The notes: generated by a model from the sequence alone, not told the origin. A stretch of DNA of 64,000 nt from Verrucomicrobiales bacterium (GCA_029213265.1 JARGNG010000004.1:155380-219379), one strand, 5' to 3'. Shown: positions 38,313 to 47,574, counted from the first letter of the stretch. Made by a program: numbers and translations.

Positions 38313-39731
38313 CTAACCTTCTTTGTGCTTCTTGAAGCGGGCCAGCGTTTCTTCGCGCTCCGTCTTGTGATCAACCATCGGTTCGACATAGTCGGCGCAA
38401 AGCTTACCCTGATTCTCCGGCGGCTTCGAAAACCGTTTCGGGTTCACCTTTTCCAGCTCAGGCACCCAGCGCTTGATGTATTCCCCTTCCGGATCCCAAC
38501 GTTCGGACTGGGTCCAGGGATTCTGAATTCGAAAATACGGGGCCGCATCCGCGCCGGTCCCGGCGGACCACTGCCATCCCCCGTTGTTGTTCGCGATTTC
38601 GCCATCGAGAAGATACTTCATGAAATGCGCTTCCCCGTGTCGCCAATGAATGTGGAGGTCCTTGGTCAAAAACATGGCCGTGATCATTCGAACCCGGTTG
38701 TGCATGTAGCCCGATTCCCTGAGCTGCCGCATCCCCGCATCTACAATGGGGAACCCGGTTTTTCCGTCCTTCCAACGCTCGAAGCTATCCCCCTTCCCCG
38801 GATCATCCCAGGAAAGTCCCCGCCAACCGGGATTGAAGTCCGTTTCCAGCACTTCGGGATAGTGATGCAGGATGGCCATGAAAAATTCTCTCCACGCGAG
38901 TTGCTTCTGAAAAGTGCGGATCGATTTTCGATTCGCCTCGGACCGCGACGCATTAAAGGCTTCTTCAGCCCGATGAAAGACTTCGCGTGGCGACAGCGTT
39001 CCGTATCGCAGGTCGGCACCGAGATGGGAGGTCGCATCCGCGGAAGGATCATTCCTCATTTCCGAATAGTCAGAAATCACATCCTCCACCGCCCGCTTCA
39101 ACCGTCGACGCGCTGCCTTTTCCCCGGGTTCGCGGACGAGATCCCCCTCGAACTTCATCCCCCAATCCCCCACCCTCGGAAGGTCCCCCTTCCCGATGGA
39201 ACCGGGCGTGTGAATGGTTCGCACTCCTTCGACACCCTCCGGTTTTTCCTGATCAAACCAGTTGTTCGAGTAGGGAGTGTAGACCTTGTAGGGATTTCCG
39301 GATCCCGTGAGGATTTCATCGGCCCCGTGGAGGACGACATCCTGGAAATCGTGATACTCGATTCCGATCTCACGGCATACTTCTTTCACCCGTTTTTCCG
39401 CCTCCCTGCCGAAAGGATCCGGATCACAGTTCAGATAAACCGCCTCCGCTTCCGTTTCATGAATGAGCTTTCGAAGTTCCTCCACCTGGTCCCCCTTTCG
39501 GAAAATTAAGCGTCCTCCCGCGTGATCAACATTGTTCGACAACGATTCAAGGCAGCCACAAAGAAAAGCCTGACGCCCCGGGCCGGTCCAATGATGATCG
39601 CTCTTCCAGTCGCTTGCGATGTAAACCGGCACCATCTGCTCCGAATCTTTCGAGGCATGATGTAGCGCAGTATTGTCCGAAAGGCGGAGATCCCTTCGAA
39701 ACCAATGGATTACAGTTTTGTAGCGGGCCAT
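38313..39731 (-). CDS. phr: Deoxyribodipyrimidine photolyase (CPD, class I type)
   Basis: A 472-residue DNA repair flavoprotein. I place the start at the ATG at 39731 because the chain then opens with the typical MARYKTVIHWFRRDLRLSDN; a longer frame up to 39917 is implausible and overlaps the glycosyltransferase. The FAD-binding half includes LAWREFFMAI, FPIVDAGMRQLRESGYMHNRVRMI and NNNGGWQWSAGTGADAAPYFRIQNPWTQ, all diagnostic. It uses blue light to reverse cyclobutane pyrimidine dimers. The antenna cofactor cannot be told from the sequence. Confidence 0.95.
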   Translation of the reverse strand: MARYKTVIHWFRRDLRLSDNTALHHASKDSEQMVPVYIASDWKSDHHWTGPGRQAFLCGCLESLSNNVDHAGGRLIFRKGDQVEELRKLIHETEAEAVYLNCDPDPFGREAEKRVKEVCREIGIEYHDFQDVVLHGADEILTGSGNPYKVYTPYSNNWFDQEKPEGVEGVRTIHTPGSIGKGDLPRVGDWGMKFEGDLVREPGEKAARRRLKRAVEDVISDYSEMRNDPSADATSHLGADLRYGTLSPREVFHRAEEAFNASRSEANRKSIRTFQKQLAWREFFMAILHHYPEVLETDFNPGWRGLSWDDPGKGDSFERWKDGKTGFPIVDAGMRQLRESGYMHNRVRMITAMFLTKDLHIHWRHGEAHFMKYLLDGEIANNNGGWQWSAGTGADAAPYFRIQNPWTQSERWDPEGEYIKRWVPELEKVNPKRFSKPPENQGKLCADYVEPMVDHKTEREETLARFKKHKEG

Positions 39732-39738
39732 ACAGTTC

Positions 39739-40649
39739 TTACGCCGGGCTCGCGGAATCGGACGATTCGATCTCCTCCTCGACCTTCTTGATCCATTCCT
39801 GCGGATCCCCTCTTTTCCCGGAAGCCAATTGCTTCGCCATTTCTGCATAGAGACGAAACCGGATCTCTTCGTCCCTCTTCCCCGCCCCCGCGGCAACAAT
39901 GGTGGCCTTGGTGGCAATTCCGTCCCGAACCTGCGACTCCTGCGCGGCAGTAAGCCCGCCGTTGGCGAGAAGTTTCAACAGCGCCAGGATTCGAAAGCGA
40001 TCCATTGCCGGAATCGCCGCTGAAAGCTGGTCTCCGTGTCCGCCATATTTCCTCACGAGCGGCCCTCCGCCTGCCAGCCCAACAGATTCCGCCTGCGAAA
40101 TCCGAAGCCACAAATCATAGTCCTCGCATACTGGAAATGCCTCATCGAAGCCACCTACCTCATCCCATAATTCCCGTTGGATCATCACACACGAAGGGGA
40201 AACGGAGCAGCGCTCCACGGAGTTTGAGAAAATCCCCCCCCCTCCTGCCTCCAATGCGGCGGTTTCTTGACCGGTTTATCGTTTCGAATCCACTCTTCCT
40301 GAACTTGCGAGATCCGAATGCTTACGTTTTCCCTGTGCCACTCCATCTGCCTTTCGATTTTTTGCGGCAACCACTCATCATCTGAATCAAGAAAACAGAT
40401 CCACGAACTGTCCGACTCAGCGACGCCTGCATTTCTTGCCGCAGCGACGCCTGCATTTTCGGCAAGACGAATCCACCTACCGCCCGCGCACTTGAGGTGG
40501 GACCGGACCGAACTCAGGTCAATCGTTGAGCCGTCATCCACCACAATCACTTCATCGACCGCAGCGGTCTGTTCCCGAATTGAGTCGATTGCCCGCATCG
40601 TGGACGCGATTCGATTGTATACTGGAATGACTACACCTACTTTCCCCAT
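39739..40649 (-). pseudogene. Family 2 glycosyltransferase interrupted at a G9 tract
   Basis: Two adjacent frames together make one GT2 protein of about 303 residues. The N-terminal frame starts at the ATG at 40649 with VGVVIPVYNR, then VIVVDDGSTIDL and the metal-binding DSDD in CFLDSDDEWLP. It continues past the run of nine G on the coding strand (40234-40242), where the frame goes wrong. In the other frame the sequence continues as IFSNSVERCSVSPSCVMI, then GGFDEAFPVCEDYDLWLRI, a motif found at the expected place in GT2 enzymes. One more G (ten) would restore a continuous protein. As sequenced, the gene is off or the tract length is wrong. It lies just upstream of the photolyase on the same strand. 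Confidence 0.82.
40234..40242 (-). repeat. G9 tract at the frameshift in the glycosyltransferase gene
   Basis: Nine C on the plus strand. The coding frame before the tract reads through to glycines and then to a nonsense tail; a tenth G would join it to the downstream glycosyltransferase frame. Such tracts are classic phase-variation switches in other phyla. Confidence 0.85.
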
Positions 40650-40722
40650 AAAGGATCATGACTGATTTTTACTTGAAACGCGATCGGTTTCATCGATCCC
40701 TATCAAGACACTCTTCTCTTCC

Positions 40723-41415
40723 ATGAGCAAAGACGAATCCAGGGAAACGGACGATCCGAAAGCTGAAGACAAATCTGACGATTTGGGAATGCCCGAGGGA
40801 ATCGCACCTCCGCCGATGCCCAAACCGGACCTCCACGATATCATCAAGGAAGGTCCCACCTACGGGGAAGAGAAGAAGGACAGCGGAAAGAAGAAGAAGA
40901 AGCGCGGGAAAAAGGACAAAAGCGGCGGGGCCCACCCGCTCGACCGGATTTCCATAAACGGAAGTGGTCCCCTGCAGTCTAAGAAGGGTTGCTGCGGATG
41001 CGTCGGGGGGTGCTTCGTAGTGGTGGTGCTCTTTTTCGTAGCGATATTTGTCATTGTCGGCTGGGTTGGCCCCGCCCGCCATCTCGTAAAAGGGTATGAA
41101 GTCGTCAATCACTCCGACTCTCCCAGTGTCACCATTTCAGAGGCCCCTGACAAACCCACTGCCTATCTCGGAACCGAAATCATCTACAACGCACCACAGA
41201 CAAAAGTACCCATCGCGATCTACGGACAGAGCATCACGGTATCTGGGGACTTCTGGGAGACGGCCACCCTGACCGGTGCGAAAGTCACCGCGACGACCCG
41301 CGCCCGGTTCGCGAAAGACCTCGAAATCTGGGCGGCTGAATTCATCGACGAAGGACTGACCCTGAAAGGCGAACTGCAAGGTCGCGTCATGCAGAACTCG
41401 GATCCCCCGGAATAA
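40723..41415 (+). CDS. Membrane-anchored protein with acidic/lysine-rich cytoplasmic tail
   Basis: A 230-residue protein with no family I recognise. Residues 1-70 are highly charged: an acidic opening, then a run of lysines (KKDSGKKKKKRGKKDK). A single hydrophobic segment (CFVVVVLFFVAIFVIVGWV, about 95-120), preceded by a cysteine-rich GCCGCVGGC stretch, is followed by an external domain of about 110 residues with beta-rich segments such as AYLGTEIIYNAPQTK and IYGQSITVSGDFWET. The adjacent cysteines could be lipidated or redox-active. OsmC follows 5 bases after its stop, so the two may be co-transcribed. Confidence 0.72.
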   Translation: MSKDESRETDDPKAEDKSDDLGMPEGIAPPPMPKPDLHDIIKEGPTYGEEKKDSGKKKKKRGKKDKSGGAHPLDRISINGSGPLQSKKGCCGCVGGCFVVVVLFFVAIFVIVGWVGPARHLVKGYEVVNHSDSPSVTISEAPDKPTAYLGTEIIYNAPQTKVPIAIYGQSITVSGDFWETATLTGAKVTATTRARFAKDLEIWAAEFIDEGLTLKGELQGRVMQNSDPPE

Positions 41416-41420
41416 CGATC

Positions 41421-41831
41421 ATGGTAGAAATCACGGCAACCTACGAAGGCGAACTGCGCACTTCAGCATCACACGGACCTTCGGGGACCGTAATTGAAAC
41501 GGACGCACCGGTCGACAACCAGGGAAGGGGCGAACGATACTCTCCCACCGACCTCGTCGCCACGGCGATGGGCACCTGCATGATGACGATCATGGGCATC
41601 TATGGCCAGCGCCACGACATGGACCTCACCGGAACCAAAGTCCGGATCGAAAAACATATGACCGAAGAGTTGCCGCGACGAATCGCCCGCGTCGTTGCTG
41701 AGATCACGGTGCCGCTCCCCGAGGATCATCCCCGGCGAAGAGCCATCGAAAAAGCAGCCGTCAACTGTCCCGTCTTTCTCAGCCTCCATCCCGAGATTGA
41801 GAAGCCGGTCGTATTTGCCTGGGTCGGCTGA
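41421..41831 (+). CDS. OsmC-family peroxide-detoxifying protein
   Basis: A 136-residue OsmC/Ohr-type protein. Both redox cysteines are present: one in MGTCMMTIM and the other in AAVNCPVFLSLHPEI. This length and the ending IEKPVVFAW match the YhfA-like branch. Such proteins reduce organic hydroperoxides. The final 53 bases of the gene overlap the tail of a convergent C39-peptidase frame. Confidence 0.92.
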   Translation: MVEITATYEGELRTSASHGPSGTVIETDAPVDNQGRGERYSPTDLVATAMGTCMMTIMGIYGQRHDMDLTGTKVRIEKHMTEELPRRIARVVAEITVPLPEDHPRRRAIEKAAVNCPVFLSLHPEIEKPVVFAWVG

Positions 41832-42423
41832 CTTCCATACACCAACCGGTAAAGCGATACCTCGCTCCCAGCACCGCGAGTGAAAGCTCTTCGCGGCCTC
41901 GCAGGGGATCACCGATCACAAAACGTCCCGGACCGGTTTGTTCCAGAAACGGAACGAAGTGCCCCACCCCGATGATATCCACTCCGACAATGGCCGGGAG
42001 TCGAAGAGAATCCTCCGGGGTCACTCCGGTTCGGAACCGGACTTCGCACCCCTTTTTGCGAAGAAACCGGGCCAGATACCACGCCTCGGTTCCGTTCACA
42101 TAGCTGTAGGCAGCCCGCACGACATCCCCTTCCGACGCCGATATACCGAATTGCCGAAGAACCGTCGCAGAGGAAGCCGCTCCACAGGTCGACGGCAGGC
42201 TTTGCATGCAAACCTCCTCCCGCCACAGATCAGTCAGTAAGTCGTACGGAAGCGGCCCCATGACCGGCTCCAAAAAGGGGACCACGGAAAAGGCAATTGT
42301 CGCAGCCAGCGGAATCGAGCGGAGAACCCGGGAAAGAATGTCCCCATCGCCCCTCCGGCAATCCCGAGAGCAACGACACACCACACAATGCCCCTCCAGG
42401 AACGAAATTCCATCTACCACCAT
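41779..42423 (-). CDS. C39-like cysteine peptidase (possibly the C-terminal part of a broken gene)
   Basis: A 214-residue frame with the catalytic Cys C80 in STCGAAS, His H155 (GVGHFVPF) and Asp D172 (IGDP), as in the peptidase C39 fold of bacteriocin-processing transporters. Only the stretch from about residue 31 (SRVLRSIPLAATIAF, a hydrophobic segment) onward looks like real protein; the first 30 residues, rich in Cys and Arg, do not. The 63-residue frame immediately upstream and a continuation in another frame suggest one longer membrane peptidase gene. It overlaps osmC by 53 bases at the other end. Confidence 0.62.
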   Translation of the reverse strand: MVVDGISFLEGHCVVCRCSRDCRRGDGDILSRVLRSIPLAATIAFSVVPFLEPVMGPLPYDLLTDLWREEVCMQSLPSTCGAASSATVLRQFGISASEGDVVRAAYSYVNGTEAWYLARFLRKKGCEVRFRTGVTPEDSLRLPAIVGVDIIGVGHFVPFLEQTGPGRFVIGDPLRGREELSLAVLGARYRFTGWCMEVSRPRQIRPASQSRDGG

Positions 42424-42605
42424 GGTTCAGGGAACCAGTGGAGATAGTAGATCGAAAAGCTGGCGGCAGGAAGAGCCGCCACCCCTGACAAGATCACCCA
42501 ACCAACTCGTTCCTTTCGTGAACGCCCCTTGAGAAACCGGTAGACGAAGTAGAAGGCGGACACGGCTGTGATCGCTGCCAGAAAGCCGGTCCAGTTCGCG
42601 TTCAT
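42414..42605 (-). CDS. Small membrane protein (possibly the N-terminal part of the C39 gene)
   Basis: A 63-residue protein with two hydrophobic segments (LAAITAVSAFYFVYRF and VGWVILSGVAALPAASFSIYY), starting at the ATG at 42605 and forming an ATGA overlap with the upstream gene. It stops with TAG at 42416-42414 directly after EPWW. Beyond the stop the same frame continues to look coding (MEFRSWRGIVWC, VVALGIAGGAMG), so the stop may be a nonsense change or an error. Confidence 0.5.
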   Translation of the reverse strand: MNANWTGFLAAITAVSAFYFVYRFLKGRSRKERVGWVILSGVAALPAASFSIYYLHWFPEPWW

Positions 42606-42982
42606 TGAGCGTTCATCTCCATGATGATCGCTTTCATGGGCGCATAGTATCCCGAAAACATAAACAATCCCACGGACAAACTCACCAACACCGCCGCCGC
42701 GACCGTGTAAAGCGCACAACGGGGAGATTTGCCTACGAAGGCAGCCGTGATTCCTGCAAGCGGGGCAAGCAAAGCCACCGCCAGAATTTCCCCTTGGAAC
42801 TGGAAGGTAATCAGGGAGACCAATGGGAGCGGTTTATCGCCCAGCATTTCCCTGAAGATATTCTCCATCTCATCGGCCTGCATTGCGGTCCTCACAGAAA
42901 AAAGTCCCGCGAACAGCAGAACCACCACCCCGATCGCCCGAACTCCGCGATCCAACTGCCTCACTCTTTCTTCCAGTTCCAT
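42602..42982 (-). CDS. Small integral membrane protein with N-terminal coiled coil
   Basis: A 126-residue protein. Residues 1-12 are charged (MELEERVRQLDR), followed by three hydrophobic segments: IGVVVLLFAGLFSV, ILAVALLAPLAGITAAFVG and LYTVAAAVLVSLSVGLFMFSG. No family recognised. Its stop overlaps the start of the 63-residue gene by 4 bases, which points to one operon with the C39 peptidase locus. It could be an accessory or immunity-type membrane protein, but nothing in the sequence shows that. Confidence 0.62.
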   Translation of the reverse strand: MELEERVRQLDRGVRAIGVVVLLFAGLFSVRTAMQADEMENIFREMLGDKPLPLVSLITFQFQGEILAVALLAPLAGITAAFVGKSPRCALYTVAAAVLVSLSVGLFMFSGYYAPMKAIIMEMNAQ

Positions 42983-43055
42983 TCAACGACTCTACGAATC
43001 TCCGTTCCCCGGGAGCCAGTCATTTGGCGCCGTTACAGGCAATGCGGAGATCTAC

Positions 43056-44537
43056 CTACGCCATAACCTCGCGAATCGGATCGGCACCCTCCACGCCGAC
43101 AAGACTCTCGTCGAGTCCCCCGTGGAAAAAGGTCAGGTTGTTCGCATCCAGACCCATCAGATGCAGGATCGTGGAATGCAAATGCTTCACGTGGAATCGA
43201 TTTTCGACCGCGGCAGCACCGAGTTCATCCGTCTGACCGACACTGACACCGCCCTTGGTGCCACCGCCAGCCATCCACATCGTGAATCCATAGCTGTTGT
43301 GATCCCGACCAGTTCCCTTGGCATACTCGGCAGTCGGTTGGCGACCAAATTCACCGCCCCAGACAATTAAGGTGTCCTCAAGCATACCCCGGCGCTTCAA
43401 GTCCTTGATGAGACCGGCGATCGGCTTGTCCGTTTCCCCTGCGTGAAGGTTGTGATTTTTCTCGAGATCCCCATGGGCGTCCCAGTTTTGGTCATTGTGG
43501 GCACCGCCGGAATACAACTGAATGAAGCGTGTCCCCCGCTCGACGAGACGGCGGGCGAGCAGACACTTGCGGCCGAATTTTTCCGTTTTGGGATCATCGA
43601 TTCCATAGAGGCTCTGCGTTTCCATGTCCTCGTATTCCAGATCGATCGCTTCCGGGGCCGTTGATTGCATCTTGTAGGCAAGCTCGTAGCTGGCAATTCG
43701 CGCTGCTAGATTGGTATTATCGAATCGATCCGCCATGTGGCCCGAATTCATGTGATTGAGCGAATCGATGAGCAGGCGCTGTTCGTCCCGCTCCATGCCG
43801 TTCACATGCTGCAGGTTCAAAATCGGATCGCCCTTGGAACGAAAAACCGTGCCTTGATAACTCGCCGGCATGAAACCGCTCGTCCAGTTTTTCGCCCCGG
43901 AAATCGGCCCGCCGGATTCGTCCAGCATGACGACATACCCGGGCAGGTTTTCATTCACCGACCCGAGGCCGTAATTCACCCACGAACCGAGCGATGGCTT
44001 GCCGGAGATGACGGAACCGCTGTTCATCATCAAAAGAGCCGAACCGTGAATCGGCGAATCGGCGGTCATCGAGTGAATAAAGGCAATGTCATCTACGCAG
44101 GTGCCAATGTTAGGAAAGAGATCGGAGACCCACTTGCCGCATTCGCCATACTGCTTGAATTTCCACTTCGGCTCGACAATTCGGCCCTGATTCTTCTTCC
44201 CGCCACGACCGAACGTTTTCACGTCGATCGTCTTGCCGTCCATCCCAACCATCTTGGGCTTGTAGTCGAACGTGTCGATGTGGCTTGGACCGCCGTAGCA
44301 GAAGATGAAGATCACGTTTTTCGCTTTACCCGGAAGCATCGCCGGTTTGGATTGAAGCGGGTTTTGAAAACCGCCTTCTCCGTGCGTCGCCGCGCTTGCC
44401 GTTTTGCCAAAAAAGCCATCGGCCCCGAGCATGCCCGTCAGAGCCAAAGCAGGAAACCCGCCGGCGATATTGTGAAGGGCTTCGCGGCGGTTCATGTTGC
44501 CGCAAAAGGTAGATTTCGGTTTTTGATTTTTCATCAT
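43056..44537 (-). CDS. DUF1501-family protein (sulfatase-fold, secreted)
   Basis: About 493 residues from the ATG at 44537, which follows an AAAGGA-type ribosome site; an in-frame ATG at 44561 is longer. The N-terminus carries a possible twin-arginine motif (NRREALHNIAGG). The chain matches DUF1501, alkaline-phosphatase/sulfatase-fold proteins found in Planctomycetota and Verrucomicrobiota beside DUF1549/DUF1553 proteins; GGPSHIDTFDYKPK, FIQLYSGGAHNDQNWDAHGD and WGGEFGRQPTAEYAKG are typical. Function is not established; co-occurrence with sulfatases and cytochrome proteins suggests a role in polysaccharide metabolism. The DUF1549/1553 gene lies 20 bases upstream. Confidence 0.88.
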   Translation of the reverse strand: MMKNQKPKSTFCGNMNRREALHNIAGGFPALALTGMLGADGFFGKTASAATHGEGGFQNPLQSKPAMLPGKAKNVIFIFCYGGPSHIDTFDYKPKMVGMDGKTIDVKTFGRGGKKNQGRIVEPKWKFKQYGECGKWVSDLFPNIGTCVDDIAFIHSMTADSPIHGSALLMMNSGSVISGKPSLGSWVNYGLGSVNENLPGYVVMLDESGGPISGAKNWTSGFMPASYQGTVFRSKGDPILNLQHVNGMERDEQRLLIDSLNHMNSGHMADRFDNTNLAARIASYELAYKMQSTAPEAIDLEYEDMETQSLYGIDDPKTEKFGRKCLLARRLVERGTRFIQLYSGGAHNDQNWDAHGDLEKNHNLHAGETDKPIAGLIKDLKRRGMLEDTLIVWGGEFGRQPTAEYAKGTGRDHNSYGFTMWMAGGGTKGGVSVGQTDELGAAAVENRFHVKHLHSTILHLMGLDANNLTFFHGGLDESLVGVEGADPIREVMA

Positions 44538-44557
44538 CGTTCCTTTCAAAATGGGGA

Positions 44558-47557
44558 TCAATCCAGGTAGACAAACTCGTTCAAATTCAGCGCCAACAAG
44601 GCAAATCGCTCCAGCGCCTGATGCTCATTGAGTTCATGGTCTCCTTTAAATTTTTCGATTACCTCGACGCAATAGGCAACTTCATCCGCCGACGGCTCGC
44701 GCTGAAATGTCAGTGAGAGGCCTTTCCTGACCTGTGATTCGAGATCAGGCTCGCCTTTGAGACGCTCGGCCAGCAGGGCTGCCTGATCGTTCACAAACTT
44801 GGAATTCAGCATCGTCAAGGCCTGCGTCGGAACCGTCGTGGCGAAACGAACCGCGCACGGCGCATCCGTGTCAGCCTGATCAAAGTCCGCAAGCATCTGA
44901 TGCCGCAGGCTGCGCTTCACGTGAATGTAAATCGAACGTCGATAATGATCCGCTTCCTTCTGCGAAATCGGCCAGCCAGCCCCGGGCTTCGATGCCGTAG
45001 CTAGAACTTCTTTCGGAAGCGGCGGAAAAACCCACGAACCGCCGGTTTGCAGATTCAACTTCCCTGACAGTGACAACATCGAGTCGCGCAATTCCTCCGC
45101 CGTGAGTCGCCGCATATTATACCGCCAGAAGAGATTGTTCTGCGGATCCTTGAGAAGATTCTCCGCATTCGGAGCCGAAGACATCCGATAAGTACGGCTC
45201 GTCATGATGAGACGATGCATCTCCTTGAGACTCCATCCGCGCTGGATCAGTTCAGCGGCCAGGAATGTCAGCAACTCCGGGTGGGTGGGTCGTTCACCCA
45301 ACTGACCAAAATCGTTTGTGCTCGGGACAATGCCGCGCCCAAAATGATGCTGCCAGAGGCGGTTCATAATCACCCGGGAGGTGAGCGGATTTTCAGGACT
45401 GGCAATCCATTTCGCGAGAGCGAGCCTCCGCCCTGAGCTGTTCGGCCCGATCGCCTGATCCACCGGGGCATATTCCGCGGGAATCGGCTCATTACCGCTG
45501 CCGAGAACAGAAGGAAACGCCGGCACGACTTCTTCGCCGGGGGCATGGGCGGAGCCGCGCAAATGGACCTGAAGAGGGAGCGCCTTCGGTCCTGACTCCT
45601 TGACCACATTCAGTGGCGTCCCGGGATACTCACGCTGAATCTTGTTGATCGCGTTCTTCGTGTCCCGCAATTCCTTCGCAACATCGCGTCCCAGTTGATC
45701 CGTCAGTTCCTTCTCCAGCCGCTTTCCGCCGCGGCGAAGAGCCACACCGAGGCCATCGGGTTTCTGAGCCCCGGTTCGGAGCGCCATATCAATGAACTGC
45801 CCGCCCTTCGTTTGCTTGCAATGGGCCGCGAGAACGTTCTTGCCAGTTTGAAAAGCATCGAGGGCATCCTGCCCCAACTCGATCACCTGGTAGTCAGTGA
45901 TAAATCCGGTCGCCCTGTAGATTTCGACGCCATTCAGATACACCTCGACATCTTCATCGTGATAGAGCTCGAGCACGAGGGTCTCCGGAATTTCCTGGGC
46001 GCCAAAGTCGGTCCGCATCCAGATTTCCGGTTCTGTCCATTCGGTGGTCACATACGTATTGGGCGTGTTCTTCGTACCAAATCCCCCCTGCGCCTTGAAC
46101 CAGTTTTTCACCTTGGTGCCGACCTCTTTCCAGCCCGGCGCAGGAGTCTGGGAGATATAACTCCAGGTCGCCGGAGTCCCTCTCGCGTCATCGACGAATG
46201 TCTGGACTCGAATTCTCTCTTCCCCTTTGCTTGTCAGTTTCCCGGCATCCCTCAGGTATTCGGTCATCTCTGCCTCCAGCGACGTGGCTTTCGCCTGCAA
46301 GACTCGCACTCGCTTTGCCCGGTCCTCTTCGAACTTCGCAAGAACGTCAGGTTCCGCCCAGGGCCGGATCGTTCCCGGTGTTTCGTAGGGCGTCACTCCG
46401 TGAAAAAACGCCATGAACGAGTAGTAGTCTTTCTGCGAAATGGGATCCGCCTTGTGATCATGACAACGAGCACATCCTACTGTCATCCCAAGGAAAGTTT
46501 CGGTAGTTACCAGCACGTTATCGGCGAGGACATCATAGACGTGCTGCTTGCGATCCGCAGGCTCATCGTCCCACTGCATGAGACGATAAAATCCCGTAGC
46601 AGTGAGAGACTCTCTCGTCGGCTCGGCGATTTCATCCCCGGCCAGTTGCTCGATCACGAACTGGTCGTAGGGCGTATCCTGATTCAGCGCAGAAATCACG
46701 TAGTCCCGATAGCGCCAGATTTCCGGCTTGGGATTGTCCCGCTCGAACCCGTTTGATTCCGCATAGCGAACGATATCGAGCCAGTGACGCGCCCACTTTT
46801 CTCCATACTGAGGCCGGGCCAGCAAATCCTCGATCACCGCCTCGTAGGCTCCCTGCGGATCCTTTGCATATGCGGCTTCAAACTCACTCGCCTCTTCGGG
46901 AGTGGGGGGAAGCCCGATCAAGTCATAGAAAACCCGTCGAACAAGAGGGCGCGCCTCCGCCGGTCCATTGGGCATCAATCCCGCCTCCCCTATCCTCGCG
47001 AGGATGAAAGCGTCGATCGGATTCGGATTGGCTTCGTCCACGAATCCGGACAACCGCGGTTCGATCCCCGGAATTTCCGGAGCCACGACAGGACGATAGG
47101 CCCACCAGTTTCGCTGCTCGTCCGTTACCGTGAATCCCCGCTTTCCCTCCGCTGCAGAACCTTTGATCTCGAGGGCCGGATCATACGGCGCCCCCATTTC
47201 GATCCATTCCGACAGAATCGCGAGCTCCGGGTCCGGCAGCTTCGCTTTGGGAGGCATTTGGTTTTCCTCATCCTTGTAGCTCACCATTTCCAGAAAGAGG
47301 CTTTTGGCCGGCTCGGCCTCGTCCAGTCCCGGCCCGTAATCCCCCCCGAGCAAGAGCCCCTCGCGGCTCGTCACCCGGAAATTCCCCTTCAGCTTTTCCT
47401 CCGCGCCGTGGCATTTGAAGCAATTCTTCTTGAGGATGGGGAAAACCTTCTCCTCATAGAAGGCCACGCCAGCTTCCTCCGAATACCCTCCCGTCACCGA
47501 GACAAGCGAAAGCCCGAGACTGATGACGAAAGCAGAGAGGAAACAGGGTTGAGTCAT
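44558..47557 (-). CDS. PSD1 domain (cytochrome c, DUF1549, DUF1553) protein
   Basis: A 999-residue exported protein with a signal peptide (MTQPCFLSAFVISLG). A haem-binding CFKCH motif (C46, C49, H50) near the N-terminus is followed by the LKGNFRVTSREGLLLGG planctomycete cytochrome c segment, then DUF1549 (with CARCHDHKADPI), a middle F5/8-like or PA14-like region with YHDEDVEVYLNGV, and DUF1553 near the end (SRTYRMSS and the DFDQADTDAPCAVRF region). Its relatives in this phylum are paired with DUF1501 proteins and are proposed to act in oxidative or membrane-linked steps of sugar utilisation; the reaction is unknown. It is co-transcribed with the DUF1501 gene 20 bases downstream. Confidence 0.9.
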   Translation of the reverse strand: MTQPCFLSAFVISLGLSLVSVTGGYSEEAGVAFYEEKVFPILKKNCFKCHGAEEKLKGNFRVTSREGLLLGGDYGPGLDEAEPAKSLFLEMVSYKDEENQMPPKAKLPDPELAILSEWIEMGAPYDPALEIKGSAAEGKRGFTVTDEQRNWWAYRPVVAPEIPGIEPRLSGFVDEANPNPIDAFILARIGEAGLMPNGPAEARPLVRRVFYDLIGLPPTPEEASEFEAAYAKDPQGAYEAVIEDLLARPQYGEKWARHWLDIVRYAESNGFERDNPKPEIWRYRDYVISALNQDTPYDQFVIEQLAGDEIAEPTRESLTATGFYRLMQWDDEPADRKQHVYDVLADNVLVTTETFLGMTVGCARCHDHKADPISQKDYYSFMAFFHGVTPYETPGTIRPWAEPDVLAKFEEDRAKRVRVLQAKATSLEAEMTEYLRDAGKLTSKGEERIRVQTFVDDARGTPATWSYISQTPAPGWKEVGTKVKNWFKAQGGFGTKNTPNTYVTTEWTEPEIWMRTDFGAQEIPETLVLELYHDEDVEVYLNGVEIYRATGFITDYQVIELGQDALDAFQTGKNVLAAHCKQTKGGQFIDMALRTGAQKPDGLGVALRRGGKRLEKELTDQLGRDVAKELRDTKNAINKIQREYPGTPLNVVKESGPKALPLQVHLRGSAHAPGEEVVPAFPSVLGSGNEPIPAEYAPVDQAIGPNSSGRRLALAKWIASPENPLTSRVIMNRLWQHHFGRGIVPSTNDFGQLGERPTHPELLTFLAAELIQRGWSLKEMHRLIMTSRTYRMSSAPNAENLLKDPQNNLFWRYNMRRLTAEELRDSMLSLSGKLNLQTGGSWVFPPLPKEVLATASKPGAGWPISQKEADHYRRSIYIHVKRSLRHQMLADFDQADTDAPCAVRFATTVPTQALTMLNSKFVNDQAALLAERLKGEPDLESQVRKGLSLTFQREPSADEVAYCVEVIEKFKGDHELNEHQALERFALLALNLNEFVYLD

Positions 47558-47574
47558 AGGGGCTTACAGGGTTG
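47543..47574 (-). repeat. Paired ACAGGGTTG 9-mers at the start of the PSD1 gene
   Basis: Two copies of the 9-mer lie at 47543-47551 and 47566-47574, 23 bases apart. On the coding strand the first reads CAACCCTGT within codons 2-5 of the gene, directly after the ATG. The same pair occurs at 61549-61579 at the start of the sulfatase-glycosidase gene. Confidence 0.7.

Noticed and set aside
45695..46756. A 353-codon plus-strand frame inside the PSD1 gene
   Set aside because: Antisense to an established domain region.
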